The position numbers and the translations under genes were made by a program. A stretch of DNA of 53,625 nt, taken from the NCBI GenBank assembly GCA_030527185.1, contig JAUNBF010000022.1, positions 1-53,625 of the forward strand, given 5' to 3'. The number at the start of each line of letters is the position of its first letter. The stretch's first letter is position 1. The DNA is from Planctomycetia bacterium (lineage in GTDB: Bacteria > Planctomycetota > Planctomycetia > Pirellulales > Thermoguttaceae). The notes under the pieces are model-generated. The model had not been told where the DNA came from. It saw only the letters and a program-made list of their open reading frames with translations, and did no database searches. This document shows positions 43,175 through 51,797 of the stretch, piece after piece.

Positions 43175-44710
43175 TTACTGATAATCGGTGGGGCTTTCCC
43201 CGGAAATGTATTGCCGCCAGCCATCCAGCAACGTCTTGGGAAGGTTGTTTTCCCGTGTAAATTCTTCCGTGATGGCTGTATTGATACTCGGAATCGCCAC
43301 GCTCACCCGCAAACGTCCGTCCGGCTCGTAGCGGAACGTCACAATAATCTGCGTCCCGGCAGGCAACATCGGGGGCAGCGGCCGAACCTTGCAACTTCCG
43401 ATAAAAGTGCAATTTTCCGGCGAGGAACTTTCCCCTTCCACAATCTGGACGAGGATACTCTTCTGGTTCATTTTCTGGGTTCGGAAAGTGCGACGAACCG
43501 CAACCGGAAGTTTGGAGTTTCGCGGAATCAAAACCCCCACCCGTGGCAGCCGTGTGGCTGGATCGGTTCCAATCACCCCCAGAGAGTGGGAATTGACATT
43601 CCGAATCGCAAACGACGGCGTATTCCCCGCATGAAGTGCCAGCAAATTCCCCGCGTGGATGGCCGCTCCCCATGCCACCGCTTCGTCTGCCGCAGAACTG
43701 GCGTCCGGCTCCTGACCAGTCACCTGCCGCAACATTTCCCGTACCGCAGGCATTCGGCTGGAACCACCCACGAGAAGAATCCGCGAAATGTCGCTCCACT
43801 GCAAACCTGCCGCCTGGAGAGTTTGCGTGGTGGTGAAACGGGTACGATCCAGCAAATCCTGCGTCATTTGCTCAAATTCTTCCCGCGTGATCTCCACTCG
43901 CTTGGAAAAACCTTTGAAATCGCAGGTAATCGTCGCTTTTTGACGTGCGGAGAGCGTCCGTTTGGCATCTTCGCACTCCCGCCACAATTTTCCTCGGGCA
44001 CAAATATCTTCCCGTGGATCGAGATAAAAATCCTGTACAAATTTTTCGGCAACCATGTCCAAAAGACGTTGATCCCAATCGTACCCTCCCAATTGCACAT
44101 CCCCGTCGGTCGCCAGCGTCGTAAAATCATGGCCGCCAATCCGCATGATCGTTACGTCAAAAGTACCTCCCCCCAGATCGTACACCAGAACATTTTCCTG
44201 GGCCGTCTCTTTTCCCAGAAGTCCGGCCTGATAACCGTAAGCCAACGCGGCGGCGGTCGGTTCGTTGATAATGTCCAGAACCTCAAAACCTGCCATATAA
44301 CCAGCATCCTGCGTGGCTTTTCGACGAACTTCATCGAAATAAGCCGGTACGGTAATGACCACCTTGCTGAATTTTCCAATTTGCGCCACGGCATCCTGAC
44401 GCAGTTTGTTCAGAATAAACGCCTCGATCACTTCCGGGGGATACTGTTTGTTTTCCAAGGCCTGGTGGAAGACTTTGTGTCCCATATCCCGCTTGGCGCA
44501 AAGGGCAATGGAAGAAGCGTCGGTCGAAATCGCTTTCAACGCCTCTTTTCCCACGACCGCCTGGCCGGACTCAAAGAGTGCCACACTGGGGGTGGTACGG
44601 TCTCCTTCGGCATTGACGATCGACTCAGGACGTCCGGTGTCGTCCAGACGCGCGATAACGGAAAATGTGGTTCCCAGGTCGATTCCGACCGCTGGACTAT
44701 ATGGATTCAT
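43175..44710 (-). CDS. Hsp70-family protein lacking the C-terminal lid
   Basis: A 511-residue Hsp70. ATPase motifs: GIDLGTTFS (9-17), VVITVPAYF, NEPTAAALAYG, VYDLGGGTFDV and LLVGGSSRMP. A beta-type substrate domain follows (about 375-500), but the helical lid and acidic tail found in DnaK (about 640 residues) are absent. Such short forms are common in Planctomycetes and probably do not work in the normal DnaK cycle with GrpE. A promoter (TTGCAG, 16 bases, TATAAT) lies upstream at 44773-44800. Confidence 0.9.
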   Translation of the reverse strand: MNPYSPAVGIDLGTTFSVIARLDDTGRPESIVNAEGDRTTPSVALFESGQAVVGKEALKAISTDASSIALCAKRDMGHKVFHQALENKQYPPEVIEAFILNKLRQDAVAQIGKFSKVVITVPAYFDEVRRKATQDAGYMAGFEVLDIINEPTAAALAYGYQAGLLGKETAQENVLVYDLGGGTFDVTIMRIGGHDFTTLATDGDVQLGGYDWDQRLLDMVAEKFVQDFYLDPREDICARGKLWRECEDAKRTLSARQKATITCDFKGFSKRVEITREEFEQMTQDLLDRTRFTTTQTLQAAGLQWSDISRILLVGGSSRMPAVREMLRQVTGQEPDASSAADEAVAWGAAIHAGNLLALHAGNTPSFAIRNVNSHSLGVIGTDPATRLPRVGVLIPRNSKLPVAVRRTFRTQKMNQKSILVQIVEGESSSPENCTFIGSCKVRPLPPMLPAGTQIIVTFRYEPDGRLRVSVAIPSINTAITEEFTRENNLPKTLLDGWRQYISGESPTDYQ

Positions 44711-44772
44711 AATTTTGATGGATGGATGAAAAAGAAGAAATATTCCTGATCCAAAATATCTGGATTTTCTTT

Positions 44773-44800
44773 ATTATAACGTAAAATCCCCTCTCTGCAA
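44773..44800 (-). promoter_or_regulatory. Candidate promoter of the Hsp70/mnmE transcript
   Basis: On the minus strand TTGCAG (44800-44795), 16-base spacer, TATAAT (44778-44773). Good -10, moderate -35. Confidence 0.55.
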
Positions 44801-44889
44801 GTGTTTCCCCCCCTCCATTCTCAAGGTTTTTCAAATTTCGATACGGTTTGGGGACTTTTGGTAAAAAGATTTCCGAATATCCGATTCCT

Positions 44890-46107
44890 TTAAGGCTCTT
44901 CTCCAGGTAATATCGTCACCAGGGGCGTGTGGTACAACGTCCCTCGAACATTCGGTTGCGCAAGGTAATCTTCCACCGAGTGGGAAGGGAATGCCAGAGA
45001 AAGAATCTGCAATTTCCGAATATTTTCCGCAGAAATGCCCCAGGTGGCTGGTCCAGCATAGCCCATCGCTTCGGGAAGGCGTCCTCCGGCTGCCATTTTG
45101 GGATAAAGTTTCAAGGCAGGATCGCGGGAATTTTGCGTGATGTAAATTTTCTGAGCCATATTCAGCGACTGATGGAATTTGCCATTGGGAATGAAGTCGG
45201 TACGATGCGTGGCCGCGGCAATCAGGAATGCCTGAATATCCAGCGCGACACCTTCCGAAGGGCTATCCAGAAAACGACCACCATAACCGCCACCCCCCAA
45301 AAGGTGAAGACCACTTAAAATCGTCCGGGCACCGAAACTGTGTCCTGCCAGCAGAATCGACGCATCTTCCCGCATTCCCCGCAAGACCCTGGCCAGATAA
45401 TATCCCTGATAATCGGCGTAAATGGCCTTGGTGGTATATTCGGGACGCGGACGTCGGGAAACGCGATCCGCACGCCAATGCCAAATTACCAGACGAATTT
45501 GCGGATGAGCCGGAAAACAACGAAGCAATCGAACCCCCTCCGCCAACGCTTCATTCGCGGAAACACGATTTCCATGAATAAAAAAGAGAACGGGTTCTCC
45601 AGGGTGTTGGCAGGCATAAAAATCGGCTAAATCTCTGGGAATCCACTGTTCTCCTTCCCACTGATGAACGGAAATCCGCGACATCTGCGCATCGGTGGGA
45701 TTCATCGTGGACATCCGTACGGTGCTGATTTGCCAGATATTGGCCGTGGGTCGTGTTACCAGAGCAGGGGGGGCTGCCACTTGAGGAATCAGTGACGGCT
45801 CGCTCTCCTTTTCCACGACAATTTCCGTGGCTGGTGTTGTCGTGAGGGAAGATGTTTTTTCCACCTGCACCTCCTGACCTACCCGTGGAGAGACCAGAGA
45901 AAGGGAATCTTCATAAGCCGCAATTGCCTCTAAAATCGTTTCGCGGGAACACTCTTCCATTTCTTCCCAACAGGTAATTTCTTCCTGCTCCACGGGAAAG
46001 ATGGTGGAGGAGGCTTTCCCGTTCAGCCAAAAAGAAACTCCGCCCAATAACCAGACGGGAATAAGAAGAACGACCATACAACGAAGTTTTTCTCGGATGT
46101 TTTTCAC
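44890..46107 (-). CDS. Membrane-anchored alpha/beta hydrolase (DUF900-like)
   Basis: A 405-residue protein with one N-terminal membrane helix (about residues 11-28). Residues about 170-400 form an alpha/beta hydrolase: oxyanion region FFIHGNR, nucleophile elbow GHSFGAR (S257) and a C-terminal HSVEDY region. The pattern resembles the DUF900 group. The stretch between helix and hydrolase is low-complexity. Esterase or lipase activity is likely; substrate unknown. No close operon partner is visible. Confidence 0.8.
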   Translation of the reverse strand: MKNIREKLRCMVVLLIPVWLLGGVSFWLNGKASSTIFPVEQEEITCWEEMEECSRETILEAIAAYEDSLSLVSPRVGQEVQVEKTSSLTTTPATEIVVEKESEPSLIPQVAAPPALVTRPTANIWQISTVRMSTMNPTDAQMSRISVHQWEGEQWIPRDLADFYACQHPGEPVLFFIHGNRVSANEALAEGVRLLRCFPAHPQIRLVIWHWRADRVSRRPRPEYTTKAIYADYQGYYLARVLRGMREDASILLAGHSFGARTILSGLHLLGGGGYGGRFLDSPSEGVALDIQAFLIAAATHRTDFIPNGKFHQSLNMAQKIYITQNSRDPALKLYPKMAAGGRLPEAMGYAGPATWGISAENIRKLQILSLAFPSHSVEDYLAQPNVRGTLYHTPLVTILPGEEP

Positions 46108-46576
46108 CGCGGGACTCCTGAATTGAGCTTATTGCAAGTTATCAAGGTAACGTTTTGAAATTTTTCGGTTTTTTGGGAAAAAAACTGGAGGAGAAGTTGT
46201 TATAAACGTTAAAATCTGTATAGTCTCTCTCTTTTAAGGGGTTGGCGACCTTGGCCTCTGAAAAAAAGGGATGATTTTCTGGTAAAATTTCCACTCTTCC
46301 GTGTTTCGGAAACCATAGAGGTGGTTTTTTCACTACCGTTATGGAAGAAACTGCCTGTTAATTCAGGAGGGGAAAAGAATCCATGAGGAAAAAAAAGCTT
46401 TTGCCGATAAAACGAATTCTTTTCAATACGATTTCTTCTCACTCATTTTCGGGTGGAAGGTATTGCATGAAAGGGTATAATGTGGTAGAATGAAATGTAT
46501 TGTCGGTACTACAAGATGGGAAGTACGCGATGGTGTCGCGATCCCTGTTATGGAAATTCATTGAAATAGCATAAAC
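46108..46576. other. Divergent intergenic region
   Basis: 469 bases between the hydrolase (minus) and the ketoacyl synthase (plus). Mostly AT-rich; contains TATAAT (46476-46481) that may serve the plus-strand gene, though its -35 is poor, and a small hairpin (CGCGA/TCGCG near 46528) in the leader. No RNA gene recognised. Confidence 0.5.
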
Positions 46577-47914
46577 ATGATAAATCCCACAAGAACAGTC
46601 ATCACCGGTGTCGGTCTGGTCTCCCCTTTGGGGGGAAGTTGCGAAGCTCTCCAAAAAGGTCTCCACTCTCAACAAAGTGCCGTTATTCCTCTGGGTGAAG
46701 ATGGTTCCGATTTGGCTGATTTGATTTTGTATGGCGCTCCCTGTGCCGATTTTACAGGGGATATTGCGGATTTTTGCGTGACCGACAAAGAGATCAAACG
46801 GAATATCCGAAAAGGGATTAAAATCATGTGCCGGGAAACGCAAATGGCCATTGCCTCGGCTCAAAAAGCACTCTTGCATGCCCAACTCGATTTTGGGAAT
46901 ATGCCTCAGCCGCGTGTGGGAGTGATGTATGGGAGTGATTACATGCTCTCTGAGCCAACCTCCACAGCGGGTGCGTTTCAGGCTTGTATCGACGAGGAGG
47001 GGAACTTTCACCCACAATGGCTCGGTTCTCAGGGATTGCCTCATGTCATGCCTTTGTGGTTATTGGTCTGGCTGCCCAATATGCCGGGGTGCCATATCTC
47101 CATTTTGAATCAGTTTCTGGGGCCGAATAACTCCCTCACCATGAATGAGGCCGCCGCGAACGCAACGCTGAAATATGCTCACGATACCATTGCTCGCGGA
47201 TGGGCGGATATGATGATTACCGGTGCGACCGGAACGCGACTGCAATCCATTCGGACGTTCCAGACCGGCATTTTGGAAACCCTGGCCGATAAAAATCTCC
47301 CGCCCGAAGAGGCCAGTCGCCCCTTTGACCGAAATCGAACCGGGCAAGTGCTGGGGGAAGGAGCGGGAACGCTTATCCTGGAAAGCCTGGAACATGCTCG
47401 TGAACGAAAGGCTCCTATTCTCGCGGAATTCCTCGCCGGATGCGATACGATGGTGGGAACCCACAGTGCCGATAAAAACCGGATGAATCTTCAGCCCAAT
47501 TATCGGCAGGGATTCGTCAACGTTTTGCGAAAAGTGCTGGAACAATCAGGAAAATCCATCGAAGAAATCGGATTTATCCATGCTCATGGACTCGGAACAC
47601 CGGAAATGGACCGTGCCGAAGCGGAGGCCATCGACGAAGTTTTTGCGGGACGTTCCACGCCGATTCCTGTGGTGGCCGCCAAAAGTGTCTTCGGAAATCT
47701 GGGGGCTGGAAGTGGAGCCGTGGAATTGATTGCCGGAATCAATGCTCTACGCGAAGGTGTTTTGTTCCCCACGCGAAACTTTACGGAGATGGAAAAACCT
47801 TATCGTTTTCAGGTCGTCACCAATTCCACAACCCCTGCGGGCGATTGTTTCATTCACCTCAGCGCAAATTTCCCCGGACAAATTTCCGCCGCCCTCCTCG
47901 GCCGGTACGACTGA
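46577..47914 (+). CDS. Beta-ketoacyl synthase homologue with altered catalytic residues
   Basis: A 445-residue thiolase-fold protein of the FabF/FabB family (TRTVITGVGLVSPLGG at the N-terminus). Ungapped alignment with FabF places E191 (TMNEAAAN) where the catalytic cysteine sits. The first histidine is kept (HAHGLGTPEMD, H337), but the second is asparagine (FGNLGAGSG, N374). Loss of the cysteine rules out normal condensation; chain-length-factor-like or decarboxylating roles are known for Gln-substituted relatives. The gene stands alone, followed by a terminator at 48034. Its partner synthase is not visible nearby. Confidence 0.88.
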   Translation: MINPTRTVITGVGLVSPLGGSCEALQKGLHSQQSAVIPLGEDGSDLADLILYGAPCADFTGDIADFCVTDKEIKRNIRKGIKIMCRETQMAIASAQKALLHAQLDFGNMPQPRVGVMYGSDYMLSEPTSTAGAFQACIDEEGNFHPQWLGSQGLPHVMPLWLLVWLPNMPGCHISILNQFLGPNNSLTMNEAAANATLKYAHDTIARGWADMMITGATGTRLQSIRTFQTGILETLADKNLPPEEASRPFDRNRTGQVLGEGAGTLILESLEHARERKAPILAEFLAGCDTMVGTHSADKNRMNLQPNYRQGFVNVLRKVLEQSGKSIEEIGFIHAHGLGTPEMDRAEAEAIDEVFAGRSTPIPVVAAKSVFGNLGAGSGAVELIAGINALREGVLFPTRNFTEMEKPYRFQVVTNSTTPAGDCFIHLSANFPGQISAALLGRYD

Positions 47915-48033
47915 TAGCGAATCGTAGCCAGTGCGACCGGCAGCGAAAGTGACGTTTAAACCCTTTCACCGTCGCTCGTTGGCGGCTGGCACCGTCTTTC
48001 CCTACCTGTTTCTCATCGTTCCAGACAACGAAA

Positions 48034-48062
48034 GGATGTCCTTCCTTTTGGGGAGGGCATCC
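48034..48062. terminator. Bidirectional terminator hairpin
   Basis: GGATGTCCTTCC (48034-48045) pairs with GGGAGGGCATCC (48051-48062) over 12 pairs, two of them G-U, with a five-base loop. It separates the convergent ketoacyl synthase and small membrane protein genes. Confidence 0.7.
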
Positions 48063-48096
48063 TCTGTTTCTATAACCATTAAACCAAGATGGAAAA

Positions 48097-48333
48097 TCAG
48101 TCTTCCAATTTGGCCTTTTCACGTCTTTTGGAAGGCATACAGAGCCACCAGACCGCCAGCCCTGTCACCAGAACAATGAGGATATAGGGGATCGCCCAGA
48201 CAGAGGACTTGGCCGCGATGACGGTGGGTTCCTCCTCCATTTTTTGAGCCATGGCGGTGGAAATGGGGTGCGTCATGCCCCAAAGTAGCATGGCATGAAT
48301 GTAAAAACGCAACGTTGGCAATCCGATTTTCAT
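48097..48333 (-). CDS. Small single-helix membrane protein
   Basis: A 78-residue protein. The first half resembles a signal sequence or a weak helix (MLLWGMTHPISTAMA); a transmembrane helix follows (VWAIPYILIVLVTGLAVWWL) with a basic tail (PSKRREKAK). The ATG at 48333 has GAAGGT upstream. No family recognised. It lies 46 bases downstream of greA on the same strand and may be co-transcribed. Confidence 0.65.
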   Translation of the reverse strand: MKIGLPTLRFYIHAMLLWGMTHPISTAMAQKMEEEPTVIAAKSSVWAIPYILIVLVTGLAVWWLCMPSKRREKAKLED

Positions 48334-48379
48334 GATTTTACCTTCGGTCTTTCTGAAAAGTAGTGGTCTTCGGGTAACA

Positions 48380-48850
48380 TTATCGACTGATTTCGAGTAC
48401 CTCAAACCGCAGTCGTCCGGCAGGGACTTCCACTTCCGCAATTTCTCCGACTTTTTTTCCCATCAATCCCATGGCCATGGGACTTGTCGCCAAAATTTTC
48501 CCCTGGGAGGAATCTTCTTCGCCAGAACCGACCAGTGTCAGCGTTTCTTCTTCGTCAAAATCCAAATCTTTGAGTCGAACTGTGCAGCCAAACGCGACTT
48601 CATCGGTAGGAATCGTCGATTCGTCGATAATTTCCGCCATGCTCAGCTTGTAACGAATTTCACTCATCTTCGCTTCCAACATTCCCAGCGACTCCCGGGC
48701 ACCGTGATATTCCGCATTTTCCCGTAAATCACCTTCGGCTCGGGCCGTCGCAATACGCTCTAAAATGGCAGGCATTTCCACATGCTCCATCTGCTCCAAC
48801 TCTGCCCGCAACTTGTCATAACCTGATTGTGTCATGTAAAATTCTGCCAT
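48380..48850 (-). CDS. greA: Transcription elongation factor GreA
   Basis: A 156-residue GreA. The N-terminal coiled coil holds the acidic tip motif (ARAEGDLRENAEYHGARE) that enters the RNA polymerase secondary channel and stimulates cleavage of backtracked RNA; the C-terminal FKBP-like domain ends in VPAGRLRFEVLEI. The ATG at 48850 has an excellent AAGGAGGGGG site; the longer frame from 49006 does not. Leader of up to 250 bases contains a strong hairpin (48992-49033). Confidence 0.96.
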   Translation of the reverse strand: MAEFYMTQSGYDKLRAELEQMEHVEMPAILERIATARAEGDLRENAEYHGARESLGMLEAKMSEIRYKLSMAEIIDESTIPTDEVAFGCTVRLKDLDFDEEETLTLVGSGEEDSSQGKILATSPMAMGLMGKKVGEIAEVEVPAGRLRFEVLEISR

Positions 48851-48990
48851 GAAAACCCCCTCCTTTTGGGAATGCCCGTTTTTATTTGAGTACCATCCGA
48901 GTCGGAAAAAACAATATACCGACAGAAGATTCTCTGCCTCATCGACCTGAAATGGTTGCGAAAATGGTTCTGTTAAGGAACTGTAAACAA

Positions 48991-49104
48991 CAAAAAAGCA
49001 AGACAATCTTCCTTGTGAAAGATTGTCTTACTTGTATTTATCCGTTCGTCTAAAAAATCCAGGTTCGGCGAACTTTTTCAAAAAACATTTCGCGGAACTT
49101 GAAT
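48991..49104 (-). ncRNA. Possible small RNA or greA leader RNA
   Basis: A transcript from the promoter at 49139-49111 would begin near 49104 and end at the T-run 48997-48992, about 110 bases, finishing in an 11-pair terminator stem. It could be a free small RNA or an attenuated leader of greA. No known RNA family recognised. Confidence 0.4.
48992..49033 (-). terminator. Intrinsic terminator upstream of greA
   Basis: AAGACAATCTT (49000-49010) and AAGATTGTCTT (49019-49029) form an 11-pair stem with an eight-base loop, extended by AAG/CTT after one mismatch. On the minus strand it is followed by a T-run. Confidence 0.7.
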
Positions 49105-49110
49105 AACTCT

Positions 49111-49139
49111 ATCATGCCATATTCAATCCTCCAAGTCAA
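49111..49139 (-). promoter_or_regulatory. Promoter of the possible small RNA/greA leader
   Basis: On the minus strand TTGACT (49139-49134), 17-base spacer, CATGAT (49116-49111). The -10 matches four of six. Confidence 0.5.
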
Positions 49140-49284
49140 GGGGAGATACCCGTTTTCTCGGAAAAATTTCTCTTTTTTGAGAAAATCTTTCCAGGGATAT
49201 GGATTTTCTATGGGGAATCGGGTACAATTGAGAAATGGAGAAAAGATTCTTAGAAAAAATAAGGTCAAAAAAAAGGAGTGAAGC

Positions 49285-50133
49285 GTGAAAATACGACAAT
49301 TGGGATGGTTTGGAATGGTGATTTTGGGTTTCTGCTGGGGAAGTTTGCAGGCTTCTTCGGAGGAAATTATCCAAAATATCCCCTATTATGAGGCGGAAAC
49401 GATGGGAAGTGGCGACCGGGAATATCGTAGCGAACGATGTTTGCTGGACATCTACGTCCCGGATAAACAGCTGGAAGAAAAATTGCCGGTGCTGGTCTGG
49501 TTCCACGGTGGCGGGCTTTCGGGGGGCGGAAAACATTTTCCCGCACTGCTGAAACAGCAGGGATTTCTGATCGTGGCGGTCAATTATCGTCTTTCTCCGC
49601 GTGCGCAGTGCCCGGATTATCTGGAAGACGCGGCGGCCAGCATTGCCTGGACGTTTCGCAATATTGCTAAATATGGTGGAAATCCCGAAAAAATCTACGT
49701 TTCCGGCCATTCCGCGGGAGGGTATTTGACCGCCATGGTCGCGATGGATCCACGTTATCTGGCCAAATGGGAAATTGCCAACACCGACCTGGCAGGAGCT
49801 TTCCCGATCAGCGGCCAGATGGCGACGCACTTCCAGATCATCAACGAACGCCGAGGGACCAAGGGAGGGGGGCCGTACAATCCGATTGTGGTGGATGAAT
49901 ACGCACCGTTGTACCACACGAATCAGAAGTTACCGCCGATGTATCTCTATGTGGGAGATACCAAACTGGAGTGGAAGGCACGGGTGGAGGAAAACGCCCT
50001 TCTCGCCGCGATGATGAAACTTCCAGCAGGGCATAACGTGGTGGAATATTACAGTTTTGAGGGGACGAACCACGGAACGGTGGCGGAACCTGCTCAGAAA
50101 CATTTGCGAAAAGTGATTCAGGAAAATCGATAA
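49285..50133 (+). CDS. Exported alpha/beta hydrolase (carbohydrate-esterase type)
   Basis: A 282-residue exported esterase. Signal peptide about residues 1-23 (cut near LQA-SS). HGGG oxyanion motif (74-77), nucleophile elbow GHSAGG (S143), and the final histidine in TNHGTV. The pattern fits the BD-FAE/acetyl-xylan-esterase-like group, which removes acyl groups from plant glycans. GTG start at 49285 with AAAAGGAG upstream. A GH16 gene follows after 12 bases, so the pair likely handles one polysaccharide. Confidence 0.88.
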   Translation: MKIRQLGWFGMVILGFCWGSLQASSEEIIQNIPYYEAETMGSGDREYRSERCLLDIYVPDKQLEEKLPVLVWFHGGGLSGGGKHFPALLKQQGFLIVAVNYRLSPRAQCPDYLEDAAASIAWTFRNIAKYGGNPEKIYVSGHSAGGYLTAMVAMDPRYLAKWEIANTDLAGAFPISGQMATHFQIINERRGTKGGGPYNPIVVDEYAPLYHTNQKLPPMYLYVGDTKLEWKARVEENALLAAMMKLPAGHNVVEYYSFEGTNHGTVAEPAQKHLRKVIQENR

Positions 50134-50145
50134 GGAGAGGGAAAA

Positions 50146-50964
50146 ATGATTTGCCAAAGATGTTTGTTTTTTGTGTGTGCCACTCTGCTTGCCATGACGG
50201 TGGCGGCAGAAGTGCCTCAGACGGTGAAAACGGCGGATGGCCGGACGCTGAAGCTCGTCTGGAACGACGAATTTGAAGGAGTGGGTTTGCCGGATGCGCA
50301 AAAATGGACGTATGAACATGGTTTCGTCCGCAATCGGGAAGCCCAGTTTTATACCCGAGAGCGGGAGAAGAATGTTTACCAAAAGGATGGCAGACTGATC
50401 ATTGAAAGTTTTCGCGAAGATTACGAAGAAAATGGTCAGACCGCAAAATATACGTCGGGAAGTGTGACAACCGAAGGAAAAGCGGGCTGGACGTATGGAA
50501 GAATCGAAGTTTGTGCCAAATTGCCCAAAGGTCGGGGAACATGGCCGGCGATTTGGATGCTGGGAACGAATATTCGGGAAATCGGTTGGCCGAAATGCGG
50601 GGAAATCGACATTATGGAATACGTCGGCTCCAACCCCACGCAGATTCACGCGACCGTCCATGCCGCGGGGAAAGAGAAACGCCACACTTCCAAAGGTTCG
50701 CACATTCGCCTGGAGGGGGTGGAAGATCGTTGGGCCGTCTATGCGGTGGAATGGTCGAAGGATAAAATGGACTTTTTTGTCGATGACCACCTCTACTTCA
50801 CGTTCCGCAAAGGAGACCGTGAAATCGAACCGTGGCCTTTTGATTTGCCGCACTACCTCATTTTGAACACGGCCATCGGCGGTGCCTGGGGGGGCGGAAA
50901 AGGGATTGATGACTCCATTTTTCCCGTGAGGTTTGAAATTGACTATGTGCGTGTCTATCAGTAA
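50146..50964 (+). CDS. Exported GH16 endo-beta-glucanase/laminarinase-like enzyme
   Basis: A 272-residue GH16 protein. Signal peptide about residues 1-21. The catalytic motif is GEIDIMEYVG with E153, D155 and E158 as nucleophile, assisting residue and acid/base. Other family marks: YGRIEVCAKLPKGRGTWPAIWML and the C-terminal FEIDYVRVYQ. The extra residue in the EIDIME signature fits laminarinase-like members that cut beta-1,3(4)-glucans. Directly follows the esterase gene. Confidence 0.92.
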   Translation: MICQRCLFFVCATLLAMTVAAEVPQTVKTADGRTLKLVWNDEFEGVGLPDAQKWTYEHGFVRNREAQFYTREREKNVYQKDGRLIIESFREDYEENGQTAKYTSGSVTTEGKAGWTYGRIEVCAKLPKGRGTWPAIWMLGTNIREIGWPKCGEIDIMEYVGSNPTQIHATVHAAGKEKRHTSKGSHIRLEGVEDRWAVYAVEWSKDKMDFFVDDHLYFTFRKGDREIEPWPFDLPHYLILNTAIGGAWGGGKGIDDSIFPVRFEIDYVRVYQ

Positions 50965-50977
50965 AACGTTTTTTTAT

Positions 50978-51020
50978 GCTTGTGGGAAGGTTCCTCTAAA
51001 AACGCGACTTTCCCACAAGC
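50978..51020. repeat. Inverted repeat between convergent GH16 and znuB genes
   Basis: GCTTGTGGGAA (50978-50988) and TTCCCACAAGC (51010-51020) are perfect 11-base complements. The right arm lies inside the 3' end of the permease gene. No clear T-run follows on either strand, so termination is uncertain. Confidence 0.55.
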
Positions 51021-51790
51021 AGGCAAAGTAGAATCCCAATTTCCAGCATAACAATCGTTCCGCCCGGACGAGTTCCCGTGTAGTACGAGAGGAACAGTCC
51101 ACCCCAGGTCGCGGCAAGAGAGAAAAAAACTGCCCAGAGAATGGTTTGGAAATAGCTCTTTTTCAATTGCATGGCACACGCGACCGGAATGACCAGCAAC
51201 GAGGAGACGATCAAAGCTCCCACCGTCCGTGCCGCCACCGAAATGGTTACGGCAGTAAGGATTGTGAAAATCGTGTTGACCCATCCAACCGGAATGCCGG
51301 AGAGACGGGCTGCCGACTCATCCAGTGCCATGGCAAAGAGTTCCTTGTAAAATAGCAGAAACGTTCCCAGAACCATCAGGCTGACCGCCAAAACGAGTCC
51401 TAATTCAAAATTGCTGATGGCGACGATACTTCCGAAAAGGAAGCTCTGAAAGTTGGCTGTGCTCGACACAAATCCCGACAAAAGACCGGTTAGACCGATT
51501 CCTCCCGAAAGGATAATCGCAATGGCCATGTCGGAATACTGCGGGAATTTCCGGCGTAAAAACTCGATTCCCAGAGCTGCCAGAATACAGTAAACCGTGG
51601 CGCAAAAGGTGGGATTGTACCCCATGATCAGGCCGAATGTCACTCCTGCCAGCGACGTGTGAGCCAGCGACTCTCCCATGAGCGAGAGCCGTTTCAAAAC
51701 GACAATCATCCCGATGCACGGAATAATCAACGCCAGGAATGTCCCCACCAGAAAAGCTCGCTGCATGAATTCGTATTGCAAGATGTCCAT
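50996..51790 (-). CDS. znuB: Metal ABC transporter permease (ZnuB type)
   Basis: A 264-residue membrane protein with about eight helices of the ABC-3 family. Conserved PCIGMIVVLKRLSLMGESLAHTSLAGVT near the N-terminus and SSLLVIPVACAMQL near the coupling region. The ATG at 51790 with AGGG upstream is preferred over the longer frame from 51859. Third gene of the zinc importer. Manganese or iron are also possible for the family, but the histidine-rich binding protein points to zinc. Confidence 0.92.
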   Translation of the reverse strand: MDILQYEFMQRAFLVGTFLALIIPCIGMIVVLKRLSLMGESLAHTSLAGVTFGLIMGYNPTFCATVYCILAALGIEFLRRKFPQYSDMAIAIILSGGIGLTGLLSGFVSSTANFQSFLFGSIVAISNFELGLVLAVSLMVLGTFLLFYKELFAMALDESAARLSGIPVGWVNTIFTILTAVTISVAARTVGALIVSSLLVIPVACAMQLKKSYFQTILWAVFFSLAATWGGLFLSYYTGTRPGGTIVMLEIGILLCLLVGKSRF

Positions 51791-51797
51791 AATTTCC

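Larger units (their letters stand above)
48851..49284. other. Intergenic region upstream of greA and the esterase gene
   Basis: 434 bases. On the minus strand it holds a promoter (49111-49139) and an intrinsic terminator (48992-49033), defining a possible short RNA; on the plus strand, only a modest TACAAT (49223-49228) before the esterase gene. Confidence 0.55.

Noticed and set aside
42917..44749. 610-codon plus-strand open frame opposite Hsp70 and mnmE
   Set aside because: It is the antisense shadow of two clear genes, with composition typical of reversed coding sequence (many H, R, P, S) and no family motif.
49050..49268. 72-codon minus-strand open frame upstream of greA, with internal ATG at 49115
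   Set aside because: The internal ATG overlaps the predicted -10 box, and the composition is not protein-like; the terminator and promoter explain the region better.
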